A DNA stretch of 64,000 nucleotides, from positions 1-64,000 of the forward strand of contig JAHLEZ010000038.1 of NCBI GenBank assembly GCA_020726505.1, given 5' to 3'. Under the pieces are notes generated by a model. The model was not told the DNA's origin. It ran no database searches and was given only the letters and a program-made list of their open reading frames with translations. The stretch's first letter is position 1. The number at the start of each line of letters is the position of its first letter. The position numbers and the translations under genes are program-made. Source of the DNA: Leptodontidium sp. MPI-SDFR-AT-0119 (Eukaryota > Ascomycota > Leotiomycetes > Helotiales > Leptodontidiaceae). Below are positions 1 through 10,588 of this stretch, piece after piece.

Positions 1-199
1 ACTCACCCACAATACGTCTTGCAATAACTACTCACAACAATACCTTTTCTCTGCTAAGTCAGCCACTCTTATTAAGCCCGATATTAATAGTAAACGTCTT
101 CCTCCCTGGGCTTACCAACATCCCTACTGCCCTTTAGTAACTTCAGGCCGGACTAAATAACTATAGTCGTGTACTTTATATCTACAGATTAGTTATATT

Positions 200-1532
200 C
201 TTTAGTAAATATATTAAAGACTTCTTTAAAACATTTATGACGAGGTACTTTAGGTCGTGACTTCTTAGACTACTAATAATACATTCTAACCAGTAACAGC
301 TTTAAGAGTTTATATCTCCTATTCTAACGAAGTATACGATATACTTATTACCTAGATAGTCTCTTAGCCATTTTCTTATAAGGCATCTTCCCTCCTTACT
401 AGCGTGAATGCGATGAGAAGAGGGTCTACTAACGATTACTCTAATAAAGAACTAAAAGAAATCTCTTTAGTATTCGCCTTAAAATAAGAGCTTTTCTTTC
501 TAGTACAAGAATCGTCTACTTACGTTTTAGAGCGTTTAAAAAGAGGGCCGAATTTTCCGCGAGGAGGAGATCTCAGTCTCCTATATAGGCAGGTCTCTAG
601 ATATTCTAAAGGAGCTCTTTAATAAGTGTCGAGCTAAATACCTAAAGTTAGTTAAAAACAAGACCTTTGTCTTTAAGTATCGGGATAATAGCTAGAAAAA
701 AACGAGAGCAATAGACAAAAGACTACTTAACACTATTATCTTTGACGAGAAGAAGAAGACAGCGCTAGTAAAAGACATTAAGGCTTTCTTAGACCCTAGA
801 ACACGAGCTTAGTATTCTCAGCGCGACATCTTATACCGTAAGGGATACTTATTATATAGGCCACCTAAGACCGGAAAGTCCAGTTTGAGTTTATTAATTA
901 CCGGGGCCTGCGACCTAGATATTTATATCCTTAATATCTCTAGTATAAACGATAACTCGCTGGGTAAGTTATTCACTGAACTCCCTCCGCAGTGTGTCGT
1001 CCTTGTCAAAGATATTAATGCCGTCGACGCAACACGACCTCGACAACGTAAAACAGTAAAGACTAGTCAAAATAAGACAGGCTCTTCAACGGATAAAAAG
1101 TCGCAAGGGAGGGTGTCTCTATCGGCGCTCCTAAACGTTCTTAATAGTGTTAGTTCGCAGGAAGGACGGGTACTGATCATAACCACAAACCACGCGGAGC
1201 GTCTCGACGCTACGCTAATTCGACCGGGTCGAGTGGATATAAAGCTTGAGCTTAAGTATACTAACTAAAACATCAACGCTCGACTCTTCCGCGCCTTATT
1301 TATACGCGACGACACCCTACTAAACAAGAGCCAGCGAGGAGCTAAAGACACGCTTAGGAAGCTAATGACAGAGTTTATAAGCAAGATACTGAAAAAGGAG
1401 TTTAGTTAGGCTAAGATCTAGTCGTTTTCGCTGGAATATAAGCGGCTGCCTCACATGGCAGTGCAAAATGTCCAGGAGTAAGTAGCTAGAACTATGGAGG
1501 GAAAAAGGCAAATAAAAAGAGTAAATTCTTAG
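200..1532 (+). pseudogene. BCS1-like AAA ATPase, destroyed by RIP-type mutation
   Basis: Conceptual translation follows fungal BCS1-like AAA proteins (mitochondrial inner-membrane AAA family) from the N-terminal domain to the C-terminal helical lid, but many in-frame stops interrupt it and at least one frame change lies near 560. The longest open piece is 885-1265. The Walker A region at about 861-884 reads RPPKTGKSS instead of the family GPPGTGKSS. The Walker B region at about 990-1020 reads VVLVKDIN instead of VVLLEDID. The sensor/arginine-finger segment RVLIITTNHAERLD and LIRPGRVD is still clear at about 1175-1240. The lid continues past the stop at 1266-1268 to 1532. The altered catalytic residues (G to R or K, E to K, D to N) are what G-to-A changes would give. 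Seen: frame and motifs. Inferred: RIP as the cause. The 5' limit is approximate. The gene cannot make a working ATPase. Confidence 0.85.
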
Positions 1533-2703
1533 GTGTTTCAAGAAGGCGGTGACATTTCTAGTTAATTTGGCGTTGTGCATTTGTATTTCTAGTTATTTAA
1601 TAAATGTGTTGAAGAGTCCGGTCATTAATGCGTGTAGAGAAGTTTGAGGATGATTTCATTGTGCGTAAGTTAAAAGTGTAAACGCGTAGGAAAGGTTTAC
1701 TTATACTTATAAGTTTTTGTTTTTTATTTCAATTTGTTAATGTCCATACTGGTTTGTATTATATATAATAGCTAAATACATATCTCGAAGGTTAGAAATT
1801 TATAATCCTGTTTAATAATATCTTTAGTTATAATATAAAAGTAATATCTGAATCAAGGGTAGAAGTATAGCGGCGGGGGGACATGAGGATAGACGATATG
1901 AGTGGTGGCTGGACGAGTGGTGGTTGGACGACGGGAGTGGCTGAAAGATCGAGGACGCAGGAGCGGCTGGACGACGAGCGATGAACCAAAATTCTCGGAT
2001 TAGCGAGGTCCCAATTCGGTTCTAACACATGATGACCTCACAATGCAGCTTACCTTGCGTTCCACACACGTCGTATCTTAAATTACTCCGTATTCGGGGT
2101 CGTGCAAATCCTTCAATTCAATAAAACCTTTTACTCTCTCAAAGCCAGATCCTCTATAGCTTCCATACCAGAGTTCGTTGTTGATTCTCATCTAGCCTAT
2201 TAGAAGCCGGCTCTAGTGAGGCTAGGTGTGTCTAAAATTAGCTGCTGACTACCATAATGCTAGGCACGCCTTTTCTGAGGTAGAACTTCGTCGCTTAATT
2301 GCGGAGGTTCAAACGGGCTCCAATTACTCCTATCCACAGGGCATCATTGTTGCGCTTCTCCCTCGCTGCGTCTCGCTTCGCAGCATCGAATTCCCTCTTG
2401 ATATTACTTTCGTACGGACAATACCAAGTTATCTCTCTTCTAGATGCCAAAAACAACTCGGCCCGTGAGCGAAGCGGACCTTCTTGTAGTGAAGAGAAAT
2501 AAGTCCACTGATGCCTGGAAAAGGCCATGTCCCAATTAATAGTCCACGAGTCTTGGTAGCCAGTAATGGCAGAAATGGGATGTGTTATTCGTATAGATTA
2601 AATCTGTAACTAATAGATAATATCTAGGAATTCGCGCAGTCGAATGCCGTGCAAAAACTAAGTAGTGTGTAAACACCAAGCGGTGTGCAAAAACCACGTA
2701 CTG
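1533..2703. other. No convincing gene; AT-rich to mixed intergenic DNA
   Basis: Only short ORFs without recognisable domains occur here, on both strands. A tandem duplication of a 15-bp unit (GAGTGGTGGYTGGAC) lies at 1900-1929. The stretch 2280-2500 is GC-richer and open in three frames, but nothing in it resembles a known protein. Confidence 0.5.
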
Positions 2704-2915
2704 ATCTTTTATTTTTATAGACTTATAAGCTGGTGTAGAGTTTGAGATGCTTAAAGTCAAAGTACCTCTGGCTTTTCTCGGCACGCAGGGAGGGGCGTTA
2801 TTGATTATTTATTTATAGACTAATAAGTTGTTGTGGAGTTTGAGATGCTTGACGTCAAAGTACCTATGACTTTTCTCGGCACGGAGGGTTTCTCGCTACG
2901 CAGGGACGGACGTTA
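2704..2915 (+). repeat. Imperfect tandem duplication, two units of about 97 and 115 bp
   Basis: Unit 1 (about 2704-2800) and unit 2 (about 2801-2915) share the order: a TTATTTATAGACT box, then GTTTGAGATGCTT, then GTCAAAGTACCT, then CTTTTCTCGGCACG and a terminal ACGTTA or GCGTTA. Unit 2 has an extra insertion (TTTCTCGCTACGCAGGG) near its end. The terminal part of each unit also recurs, inverted, at 6764-6786 beside the MULE remnant, so these units may be ends of a dispersed element. Confidence 0.7.
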
Positions 2916-3489
2916 GCTCACAAGCCTGCTAGAAAAACCTAATTGCTTTCCGAATCGTCAACGTAAAACAATATCACATCAATCACCTTGCAAAATACGA
3001 TTCTCTATGCTAAGTTAGATCATAGTCTTTCATTTAATAATGCACCGACTTAGCCAGATCGCATCTATTCTGTCGGTAACCGGCCCACCAGGCAAGCGAG
3101 CTCGAATGATGCCGTGGAATTGCTTCTCCGTCCCGTCGCTTCGTTTGCCACGCTCTGCAGTCCTCCAGGTAGATCTTCAGAAAGGTGGGGCGCATGCACA
3201 TTTTGGCTCTTTTTCGTTTTGTTTTCTTCCGGCCGAAGTTTGCAACTATCCCATGTATTCTTTTGAACTCCGTCTCTAAAGGTAGAACCATGAGATGGAC
3301 ATCGAGACTTGGAGTGAAATTCCAGTGGGGTGTCACGGCCACCTGGAGATCGATAATTCTCGTTGTTCAAGTCCACAACCCATATAGCCAAAGTTCTACG
3401 ACTCTTCCTCCTCATACAAGAAAGTGGGGGAAAGATACAAATGATTTGAAGATATCTGGCTGTACGAACAGCTGTCTTTATAAGCTATC

Positions 3490-3523
<34 letters not shown>

Positions 3524-3605
3524 GGAATCGTCGTCCACTAGGCAGTCTATTCGCTGCAAGTACCAGCAACCTTCAACTTCGTCTGGATCAAACCATTTTT
3601 CTCAT
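2916..3605. other. No supported gene; intergenic DNA with a long poly-G tract
   Basis: Short ORFs on both strands (for example minus 3034-3342) overlap one another and have no recognisable domain. The 31-base poly-G run is listed separately. The region lies downstream of the carboxylesterase stop. Confidence 0.5.
3492..3522. repeat. Poly-G homopolymer, 31 bases
   Basis: An uninterrupted run of 31 G on the plus strand, 84 bp beyond the stop codon of the minus-strand carboxylesterase. Such a run is unstable in replication and sequencing, so its exact length should be treated with caution. Confidence 0.95.
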
Positions 3606-5698
3606 CTAATGGGGTACAATTGATCCCATGCTCCTCCAGAAATCACATCTCGTTCCTCTACCACCCTCCCACGAAAATGCATCCACCAACGTGAAGTTGT
3701 TCCTCAGCCCCGGATTCCGATATTGTGTAACGTTAAGAGGTGTCCCATCATACGTGATTGCCACAGCACTATACTCTTCGCCTCCGGTCTGATTGAGGTT
3801 CATCTGGTACGGATTGACGTTCGTGTATGCAGGCCAGTCGATGACAGACTGGCTGGCATTGGATGCTGTGGAGATATTGCCTGCCGCGACGGAAGCGGTG
3901 ATGGAGGGATTGTCTTGCGTGATGAAGTTACTGAAGATGGCTGTGATGATCAGTACGATTTTGAGAAAGAAGAAAGGACGAGGAGGGTTTACTCATAAAG
4001 GCTCGAAGGAATTCTGGTCCTTGTTCAGGCGTTGCTGGACCGAAATATCCTGTTTGATCTGCTCCGTGGAGAGCTGCGGGGACAGAGTACTGGTATTTCC
4101 AGCCTTCGCGTCCGTTGTTGGTGTAAGCTTCGGCGAGCCAGTATGAAGGACAGACAAATGTCGTTTCAGCATAGATGTTCTGGATATAATTTAGTACTTT
4201 AAGTGACAACAGGATCCGGGGCACCCACATTCGCTCGCTGCTGTTGCCCTACAGCAATCGAGCTCACGTCAGTCGCCGTAGCGCCCGTATAACCCAGCGT
4301 TGCGTAGCCAACAGCACTCCTACTATCTGTAGCGTTACTGCCTGGATAATATCGAAGGATTTTGGAGATGCCGTCTTCAGTGAACAACGGGAAAACATCC
4401 TGGATCCAAGTCACGAGAGCTTCCTCTGTGGTGATGTTCTGTGGGACGAAGTACGGTGCTTCCAAGGCATTGTTCTGAGAAAGTCAATTTAAGTCCCCAA
4501 TTATCTTTGGACATTGAGGATAATACATACGCCAGAAAGCACCCTTAGCCCATTGACTTGTTTCTTCTGTAACTGCTCGCTTGGAAGTTGTTGGATGTAC
4601 TTGCCATCTGTCACCGGCAAGAAAGCCCAAGTGCCATATGTTCCGGATGCAGAGACAGAGGCACTTGCACTCTGTAGCGCTGCAGTGTCCTTCTCAACTA
4701 AACATTTGAAAATAGGCTTCGCAGCAGTTGGGCTACCAAATGCATATCCAGACAGACATCCAGCTGCTTCCGCAAACGCGTAGTAACTCTGACTGGGGAC
4801 CCAGTCATTGTATCCATACTGCGTTGGAAGGAATGGTGATGCTGCAATTGCCTTTTTGCGAACTTAGTTCTCATGTCTCGCGATATCCCGAACACTTAAG
4901 TTGACTTACATTGGTGAAGAGAGAGGTTCCCAGAGTTCCTCCATATGCTATAGCCTGAAGCATTACCGAGCCACCACCAGCAGACACTCCAGCGATAGTG
5001 ACCTGTGACGCATTACCACCGAAGAGGTGGATATAGCTCTGAACCCATTGTAAAGCGAAAGTCTGGTCTCTGATACCGGCATTTGGAACGCCAAAGCGGT
5101 TGACTTCGTCAGATGACAGGAATCCAAAAGCTCCCAGCCTATACTGAATACTGACGCCGATGAAATTGTCATTGCTCGTTCGAATGATTTCTGCGAAATC
5201 CCGACTCCCATTTCCCTGGCCGTAGCCGCCACCATGAATCCATACCAAGACCGGTAGACTGCTTTGAATGTTCTGAGTCGGTGCGAAGACATTGAGAAAG
5301 AGACAATCCTCCGAAGCGGACGGGCCATTGTTTTCCTCTAACGAAGACGTCGCCGTCCCGAAGTTCGCCGATGATTGTGGACATTGGTACGGTATTCCGC
5401 TGGCTGGAATGACATTGCTTCGGTTGAAGGCAGGAGTTTGCGGTGCCTGCCACCGTAGATTACCTATGGGAGGAGCTGCATAACGAATCCCTTTCCACTC
5501 GTTTAGTCTGCTTGATTCGCTGTAAAATCCTTCATACACGGAATATCCCAGATCAACTTGCAGAGAAGAGGTATTGGCCGGTGTTGATTGCCGCCTTCCG
5601 AGGGCTCCGTCAAAAGGTCTTGGGTTGAATGAAGTACCGAAAGAGGCAGTAAACACCAATACGGCAAGGAAACAGAGCTTCATCATAAAAGATACCAA
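3606..5698 (-). CDS. Secreted carboxylesterase, type B (alpha/beta hydrolase)
   Basis: Type B carboxylesterase/lipase family, hydrolysing carboxylic esters outside the cell. Proposed exons, complement: 5698-4910, 4851-4531, 4474-4229, 4179-3993, 3940-3606, giving 625 aa with four introns of 49-58 nt; the 4228-4180 intron contains a TACTAAAT branch-like site. A hydrophobic signal peptide occupies residues 5-22; the second ATG (residue 5 or 6) is an equally good start. Family marks: EDCLFLNVFAP at 130-140, oxyanion HGGGYG at 155-160, nucleophile elbow GVSAGG with Ser239, and VPAALHGAD (catalytic His) in exon 4. The elbow has Val where the family normally has Glu (GESAG). Several N-glycosylation sites (NXS/T) are visible. 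No neighbour is clearly in the same pathway. Confident on family, moderate on exact splice sites. Confidence 0.9.
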
Positions 5699-5762
5699 GG
5701 AATTACTAGACTCTGAAAGTAGGGATAGAATGAAAGCCTATCTATCAATGAGAAGACTTAGC

Positions 5763-5769
5763 TTTATAA
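5763..5769 (-). promoter_or_regulatory. TATA-like box of the carboxylesterase gene
   Basis: On the minus strand TATAAAG lies about 65-70 bp upstream of the chosen start codon at 5698, a usual place for a fungal TATA element. Position and sequence are seen; function is inferred. Confidence 0.4.
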
Positions 5770-6763
5770 GATTTCAATCCCCGGTATCTTCGGGTTTCGC
5801 GATATCATGGTGGACCTGTTCATTTTACTATTGTAACCCAGCCCCAGCTCAATCCAGGAGCGTGCATGGAGACTGCTGGTAGACAGAGACTCGTGATAGA
5901 CAAAAGAAAAGTGGCACCAAATATAAAACCGGCCAAATCTGGAGTCCCTTACCCCTCTATCTCAATACTGATTGTCTCAAAAATTGCTGAGTCTCTTGGT
6001 TCCAGTGAAGAAACGCATTTTTCATGATCTAGCTTCTCGATGTTCGGTTTTCTTTCTCAACTTTCTCAAGTGGCTTGATCGATTGGTACGACTAGCTGTT
6101 ACTCGAGGCTCTCATCAGTATGTAGTGTCTGTCGCGTTCTGCGTCCACCACAAGAGAGAGCTCCCGTCGCTCTATCTTAGCGCCGCTCGATGACCATTTG
6201 TCCTCCTTTGGCCTAGCTCAGCTCATGTCCCTGTCTAGCTTAAACTTTACATTGACGACACATTTCAAATCCAACACTACAACAGCGACGAGACATAAAA
6301 TTGGATGATCGGCAATTCAAGATAAAAATACAATGGAACTCTCCGTTACTCCGCTTTCTTCAGCCCAGGGCTAGGGCCAAGCGAACAGGGACTTGGTCAG
6401 CGACCAATCCAACCACGTCGGCGCCGAGGCAGAGTGGATTGACCTCAAGATGAAGTCGCCGGTGCATACCTTTCTCAGCTTGTACCTAGCGGAGATAAGA
6501 AAGCTACCAAGCTTCTGACCTAGTTCGAGAAATTCGTGTACGCGAGGCTGGTCGAGTAACGGTGCTGACCTCCCATAACCGAGGTGGAGACAGTTGCTAG
6601 GCCGAAAAGGGAAAAAAGGTCATCACAGCGATTCAAGGATCAGTGATGGGAATAGTAAAGGACAAGAAAGAGACAGAAAGTAAAGCTTGGATTCATGAAA
6701 GGGCGGTATGAGTTTTCGCTTTGTTTATCTCCGGAAAGTATCTCCGAAAGGGTCTCCAAAGAG
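5770..6763. other. Intergenic DNA, no gene seen
   Basis: No ORF with domain resemblance. The part next to the esterase is probably its promoter; the part after about 6700 becomes AT-rich and runs into the MULE remnant. Confidence 0.5.
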
Positions 6764-6823
6764 TAACGTCTATCCCTGCGTGCCGAAAAACCCGGTGTGC
6801 CGAAAAAACTTGGCCACAGCTAA

Positions 6824-6857
6824 ATCTCCATACGTGAATAGCTAAATCCCTATACGC
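6824..6857 (+). repeat. Left copy of 34-bp inverted repeat of the MULE remnant
   Basis: Starts ATCTCCATACGTGAATAGC and matches the reverse complement of 10253-10286 over all 34 bases. Inside this the two ends diverge, apart from a shared AACTTGG/AAGTAAGCGAG-like patch. Confidence 0.85.
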
Positions 6858-7042
6858 CAAGTAAGCGAGCCAAAAATGAAGAGTGCATTTATCACCACTA
6901 AAATTAGTATGTATAACTATGTAGAGTGCATATCTGGCCCTCTTATGCCAAATTATCTACTTCAAACTTTGTATCCTAAGTATATACTTTAACTCTACTA
7001 ATTACCTCTCGTTATATTATATTTATAGTAATCGTAGTAGCA

Positions 7043-7269
7043 CAGCGTGAGAAAGAAAAATCAAGCTAATCAATTATAATTGATTATAATCTGATTTGAT
7101 TTGATTTGCTACTGTCGATAATCAGATTATCATTAGATTATAATCAATTATTTGTATGTAAATAATCAATTATAATCAAAATCAATGATTTGATTACGTG
7201 AATTTCGGCCTTGATTTGATTTTGATTAGGACCCCCTAATCAAATCAAATCAAATCATTTGTCACGCTG
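7043..7269. mobile_element. hAT-type MITE, 227 bp, with perfect 8-bp target duplication
   Basis: Termini are CAGCGTGAGAAA on the left and the reverse complement CAGCGTGACAAA on the right. The 8-bp sequence TAGTAGCA flanks both sides exactly (7035-7042 and 7270-7277). The inside is made of short AATCAATTATAAT and TTTGATTTGATT repeats and long inverted segments, with no coding capacity. An 8-bp duplication plus a CAG-initial terminal repeat are hallmarks of hAT-superfamily transposition. It inserted into the MULE remnant, so it is the younger of the two. Confidence 0.85.
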
Positions 7270-7381
7270 TAGTAGCATCTTTAATACTATCTGCCTTATA
7301 CACTAATGAAATTCCTTGTATATAAGCTCTCTCCCGTCGAGTTCCTGGCTTGTATATATCTTAATGCCTATGCTAAAGCCT

Positions 7382-9240
7382 TTATATAGCTAATACAGTC
7401 GATGATACGCTAATCTGTACTAAAAAGGTCTGCCTAAGTGATGTAGGGGTAGAGCTAGAGGGTAGTTCAAAGAATGAAGGGTCCCGGCGAGTGCTCGAAG
7501 GAGCCACCCTACTACTAAGCACACCCTTAGGCCTACCCTTCCCCTTTACTTTTATTGGATTCAAGAGTGGAAGAGGCTGAGGATTGCTCAAGCTAGGTGA
7601 ATACACTGATTTAGGCTTGTTATAGTACTAATGATAATATATATCACTTAAAAGGACTACTCTACTAGCTTGCTGTATCTTCTAGAGAGTGTGAAAGTAA
7701 GGTAAACCAAATGCTTGCTGTGTAATACATATACAGCTGTCTAGAGGGGGCCCTTAGGAGGGGAGCTTACTCTTCTCTTATAGAATCCTTAAAAGAGCGT
7801 AGGTATAAACAAATGGAAGGATGGCAGTAAAAAGAGGGATATTTATATTATATCTAGGCCGTAACTGCTGCTGTGCGATAGTTAACTTAATGCCGGTATG
7901 CTAAGCAGTCCAAAAGAGTTATAATTTGAGAAATACGCCCCTAAAGTTTATATACCCACGCTATAAATACAACTTTAACATAGCATAATAACCCTTAATT
8001 AGACTTATAACTATAACTTTAAATTAATATAATTAGCTAATCTAAATGGCCACCAGCTTCTCTTTCTAAAGGAGCTATATACTCTCACAGTAGCTTATAG
8101 CGCCTACTAGAAACTCAGTCCGCATGTTTATAAGCGTAGTATTAAATACCTCCTTAGTTATACTAGTAAGTAATATATTCTAAGAGCTTAGGAATACTTA
8201 AAAGTGTGAGTGGCGTATTTAGTTTCTATTGAAATCCTTGATAGGGCCTAGGAAGTACTTCTTAGTCTTTGTTAACACATTTATATTAACGTGTTAGTAG
8301 CAGAGGAGGTAGCAGGCAGTAAGAAAGAATGTCTTAATATACTTAATTAGAGCTAATTTCTTATCTGTTATAATAGAGATTAGCTCTTAAATCATATACT
8401 AAGACATTAAATCTCTGAGTTATATAAGAGCCTAAGTGTAGTCCCCCTGAGTCTCCCCTTTAGAAATGCTAACCTAAGCTAGACTATTATACTATTCCCT
8501 ATAATTCCATATATATTTAGTAATAATATATTGAATCGGTTAGTTTTGTATGTGTAATTAAGAAGTAAAACATTAGAGTGCTGCTTTTAGAGTTAGAGGG
8601 AAGTTAGGTGTATAAACAAGATTCGTTGTAAGGGGTCGCTTTGAGGGTAATATTAAGGGGAGAAATCGTTTGCTTAAAGTTCTTATATCTTATAAGTTAT
8701 AAAATATAAGATTATTAGAGATACGTACTTTAAGAAGCTATTAAATTAGCGTCTTTTTACTTAACTCCTTCTTTCGTTCTTTTTAAACAAGATTAGAAAT
8801 ATCTTTAGAGACTAGTGAGATGCTAGAGTCCTTCTCTCGTAGAGTTAACAAGATTTAAGCGTTTAATAGACTAGCCTTAGTTAAGGAGCTAATTAAAGTA
8901 TAGATTTGTGCAAGAATAAAAGTAATTCTATGTGCTACATAAGCTGTAAAGTCTATAAAGGCCGCATAGTTGTGTGTAGCCTCCAAAACCTTTACTTACT
9001 ACTGCTTAACACTTTGTCCTTTGCTAAAGTAACCCTTATTTGACAACTACACTTCTTAGAACCTATATTCTTACGTTTCTTAGAAGGGTGTATATTAGGT
9101 CGCTTCCCCTTTGGGTTATATTTACCTACGCGGTCGCAGATAAATAATACAAGGAATGGTTTAGTGTCTTGTTATAAGAGGGCATACCTATTAGCTTTTA
9201 TATGTGTTTTTTTTTTTCTTCCCTTTTTAACGTGCTGTAT
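7382..9240 (-). pseudogene. MULE transposase relic (FAR1-type finger plus MULE core)
   Basis: Read on the minus strand the block translates, with many stops and frame changes, into a typical fungal MULE transposase. Near 9138-9000 is a FAR1/WRKY-like zinc region (CDRVGKYNPKGKRP followed by GSKKCSCQIRV and a later histidine). Near 8540-8300 is the core (TYKTNRFN, then IYGIIGN, then LFLIITDKKLALIKYIKTFF), corresponding to the conserved 'yktNr...vTDrelAL..al...fP' block. The C-terminal tail 7606-7382 is still open: a lysine-rich VKGKGRPKG AT-hook-like motif followed by STRRDPSFFEL, common in these proteins. The amino-terminal limit is uncertain. Clearly non-functional. Confidence 0.75.
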
Positions 9241-10252
9241 TAGTTAAAAACTATGTAACACGGCTAGGCTACTGGCGTGTCGGATTAGTATATGCAACAT
9301 TTAGTTCGAATAGGACTGCGACTATACATCTGGGAACATTCTCCCTAGGAATAAACTCCCTAACAAACCAAACATATACCCTCATATCCTCTATTGTAAC
9401 CCTAGCCCTAGCCCCCCCCCCCCCCTTTTTCTAACTCGAATATTCATACCCGCCTTATACCCCTTTATATCCTCTCCTCCCCTCACAACTTATGCCATCG
9501 TTACACCTTTCCTCCGGTCGTGGGTATGTATTTGTGTAATCCCGGTACACTTCGAGGGAGGGCAAGAAAGAGTACAGAGACTCAGGGGGGTCGAAAGTAG
9601 AGGAACATTCGAAGTTAGTAGGTAGGCAGGTAAGAGTCGTAGAAACGCCGTTAGAGAGAAGGTAATATGCCAGAGGACTATTCAAGTAAATAAATAAGGT
9701 TGTAGTTGTCAATCAAGTTGGTTAAAGGCCTCTGTTTCGTGTAATTTATCGTCGTCGTTATTCCTCTAGGTAGGGAAAAAAAATCTACAACGTGTCCCCT
9801 CCATAGCGCCGGAACAGCAAAAAACCCAAGAACACACCTAACATCACGACTCCAAATCGAATTCGACTCAATCTTAGCTCTGCAAGTACTCAAAAGAGTA
9901 CTGGAGGTTCGTAAGATACACCGCGTACAGGTGTTGAGTCTTCGCATCCCCTTTACATGTGCTTAGAATGTAACAAATCCAGTAGCAATATCACTATAAG
10001 TAGCTACAAGGGGCGCAGGGCCACAGGCTTAGGGAAGAGCATCCATAGTAGCAATAATAAGTAGTAGTGGTAGAGGTGCGTTAAGGTATTAAGTTAAGTT
10101 TAAATAGCTTTAACTTCTCTAATTCTTGCGTTAGGGGTAATTACGTAATTATAAAGGTTTGTGCTATACATAAAAGGCCCTAGCCACTTAGTATTAATTA
10201 GTATGGCGCGGGAAGGTTAATAGATGACACTCGCCAAGTTACTAAAAATTAA

Positions 10253-10286
10253 GCGTATAGGGATTTAGCTATTCACGTATGGAGAT
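10253..10286 (-). repeat. Right copy of 34-bp inverted repeat of the MULE remnant
   Basis: Exact reverse complement of 6824-6857. Its outer edge is cut off by the LTR that starts at 10287. Confidence 0.85.
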
Positions 10287-10588
10287 TGTTATGACCTACG
10301 ATGCGCCTCGTATTCTAACCGACACGGGCTCGTAGCATCGCTGGCTATGCGACGGCGCTAAGCCTAATAGGGAGGACGAGGTGGCGAGCCTGCGACATAT
10401 TGACGTGAATGGCACTCGACTACGCTAGGCCCCATTAGGAGGGTCCTTTATATATATATACTCGAGCCTTCCCTTACAGAGAGCTCTCCTTTCCTCCTTG
10501 TCTTTTCTTCTCGATTCTAAGCGTAGTATTAGGCCCAAATACAAAGCTAGAGTCTACTCGCCGTATTAACCTCTTGCCAGCCGTAACA
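10287..10588 (+). mobile_element. Solo LTR, copy 1 (302 bp), no target duplication
   Basis: Begins TGTTATGACC and ends GCCGTAACA, the TG...CA form of an LTR with short inverted ends TGTTACG/CGTAACA. It is highly similar along its length to 19000-19300 and to the reverse complement of 48980-49281. A promoter-like TATATATATA run followed by ACTCGAG sits at about 10451-10466. The flanks are GAGAT on the left and TCAAC on the right, so no duplication is visible. This differs from the other two copies and suggests a recombination or deletion at this site. Confidence 0.8.

Larger units (their letters stand above)
6824..10286 (-). mobile_element. Mutator-like (MULE) DNA transposon remnant, RIP-degraded
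   Basis: A perfect 34-bp inverted repeat (6824-6857 and 10253-10286) brackets an AT-rich block whose minus strand encodes a broken MULE transposase. The right copy ends exactly where a solo LTR begins (10287), so the outer right terminus and any 9-bp target duplication are missing. The true left end may lie further out, since a repeated motif GTGCCGAAAAA occurs at about 6780-6806. A hAT-type MITE sits inside at 7043-7269, and a 14-base poly-C run at 9412-9425. Seen: inverted repeats and transposase similarity. Inferred: that the repeats are the MULE termini. Confidence 0.7.

Noticed and set aside
2226..2502. Overlapping ORFs on both strands of a GC-richer patch
   Set aside because: Open in three frames at once, which reflects base composition; no domain in any frame.
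3805..4492. Plus-strand ORFs in the esterase region
   Set aside because: They overlap exons of the minus-strand carboxylesterase in other frames and show no motif.
9396..9411. Telomere-like CCCTAGCCCTAG sequence
   Set aside because: Only two imperfect units next to a poly-C run inside a transposon relic; not a TTAGGG array.
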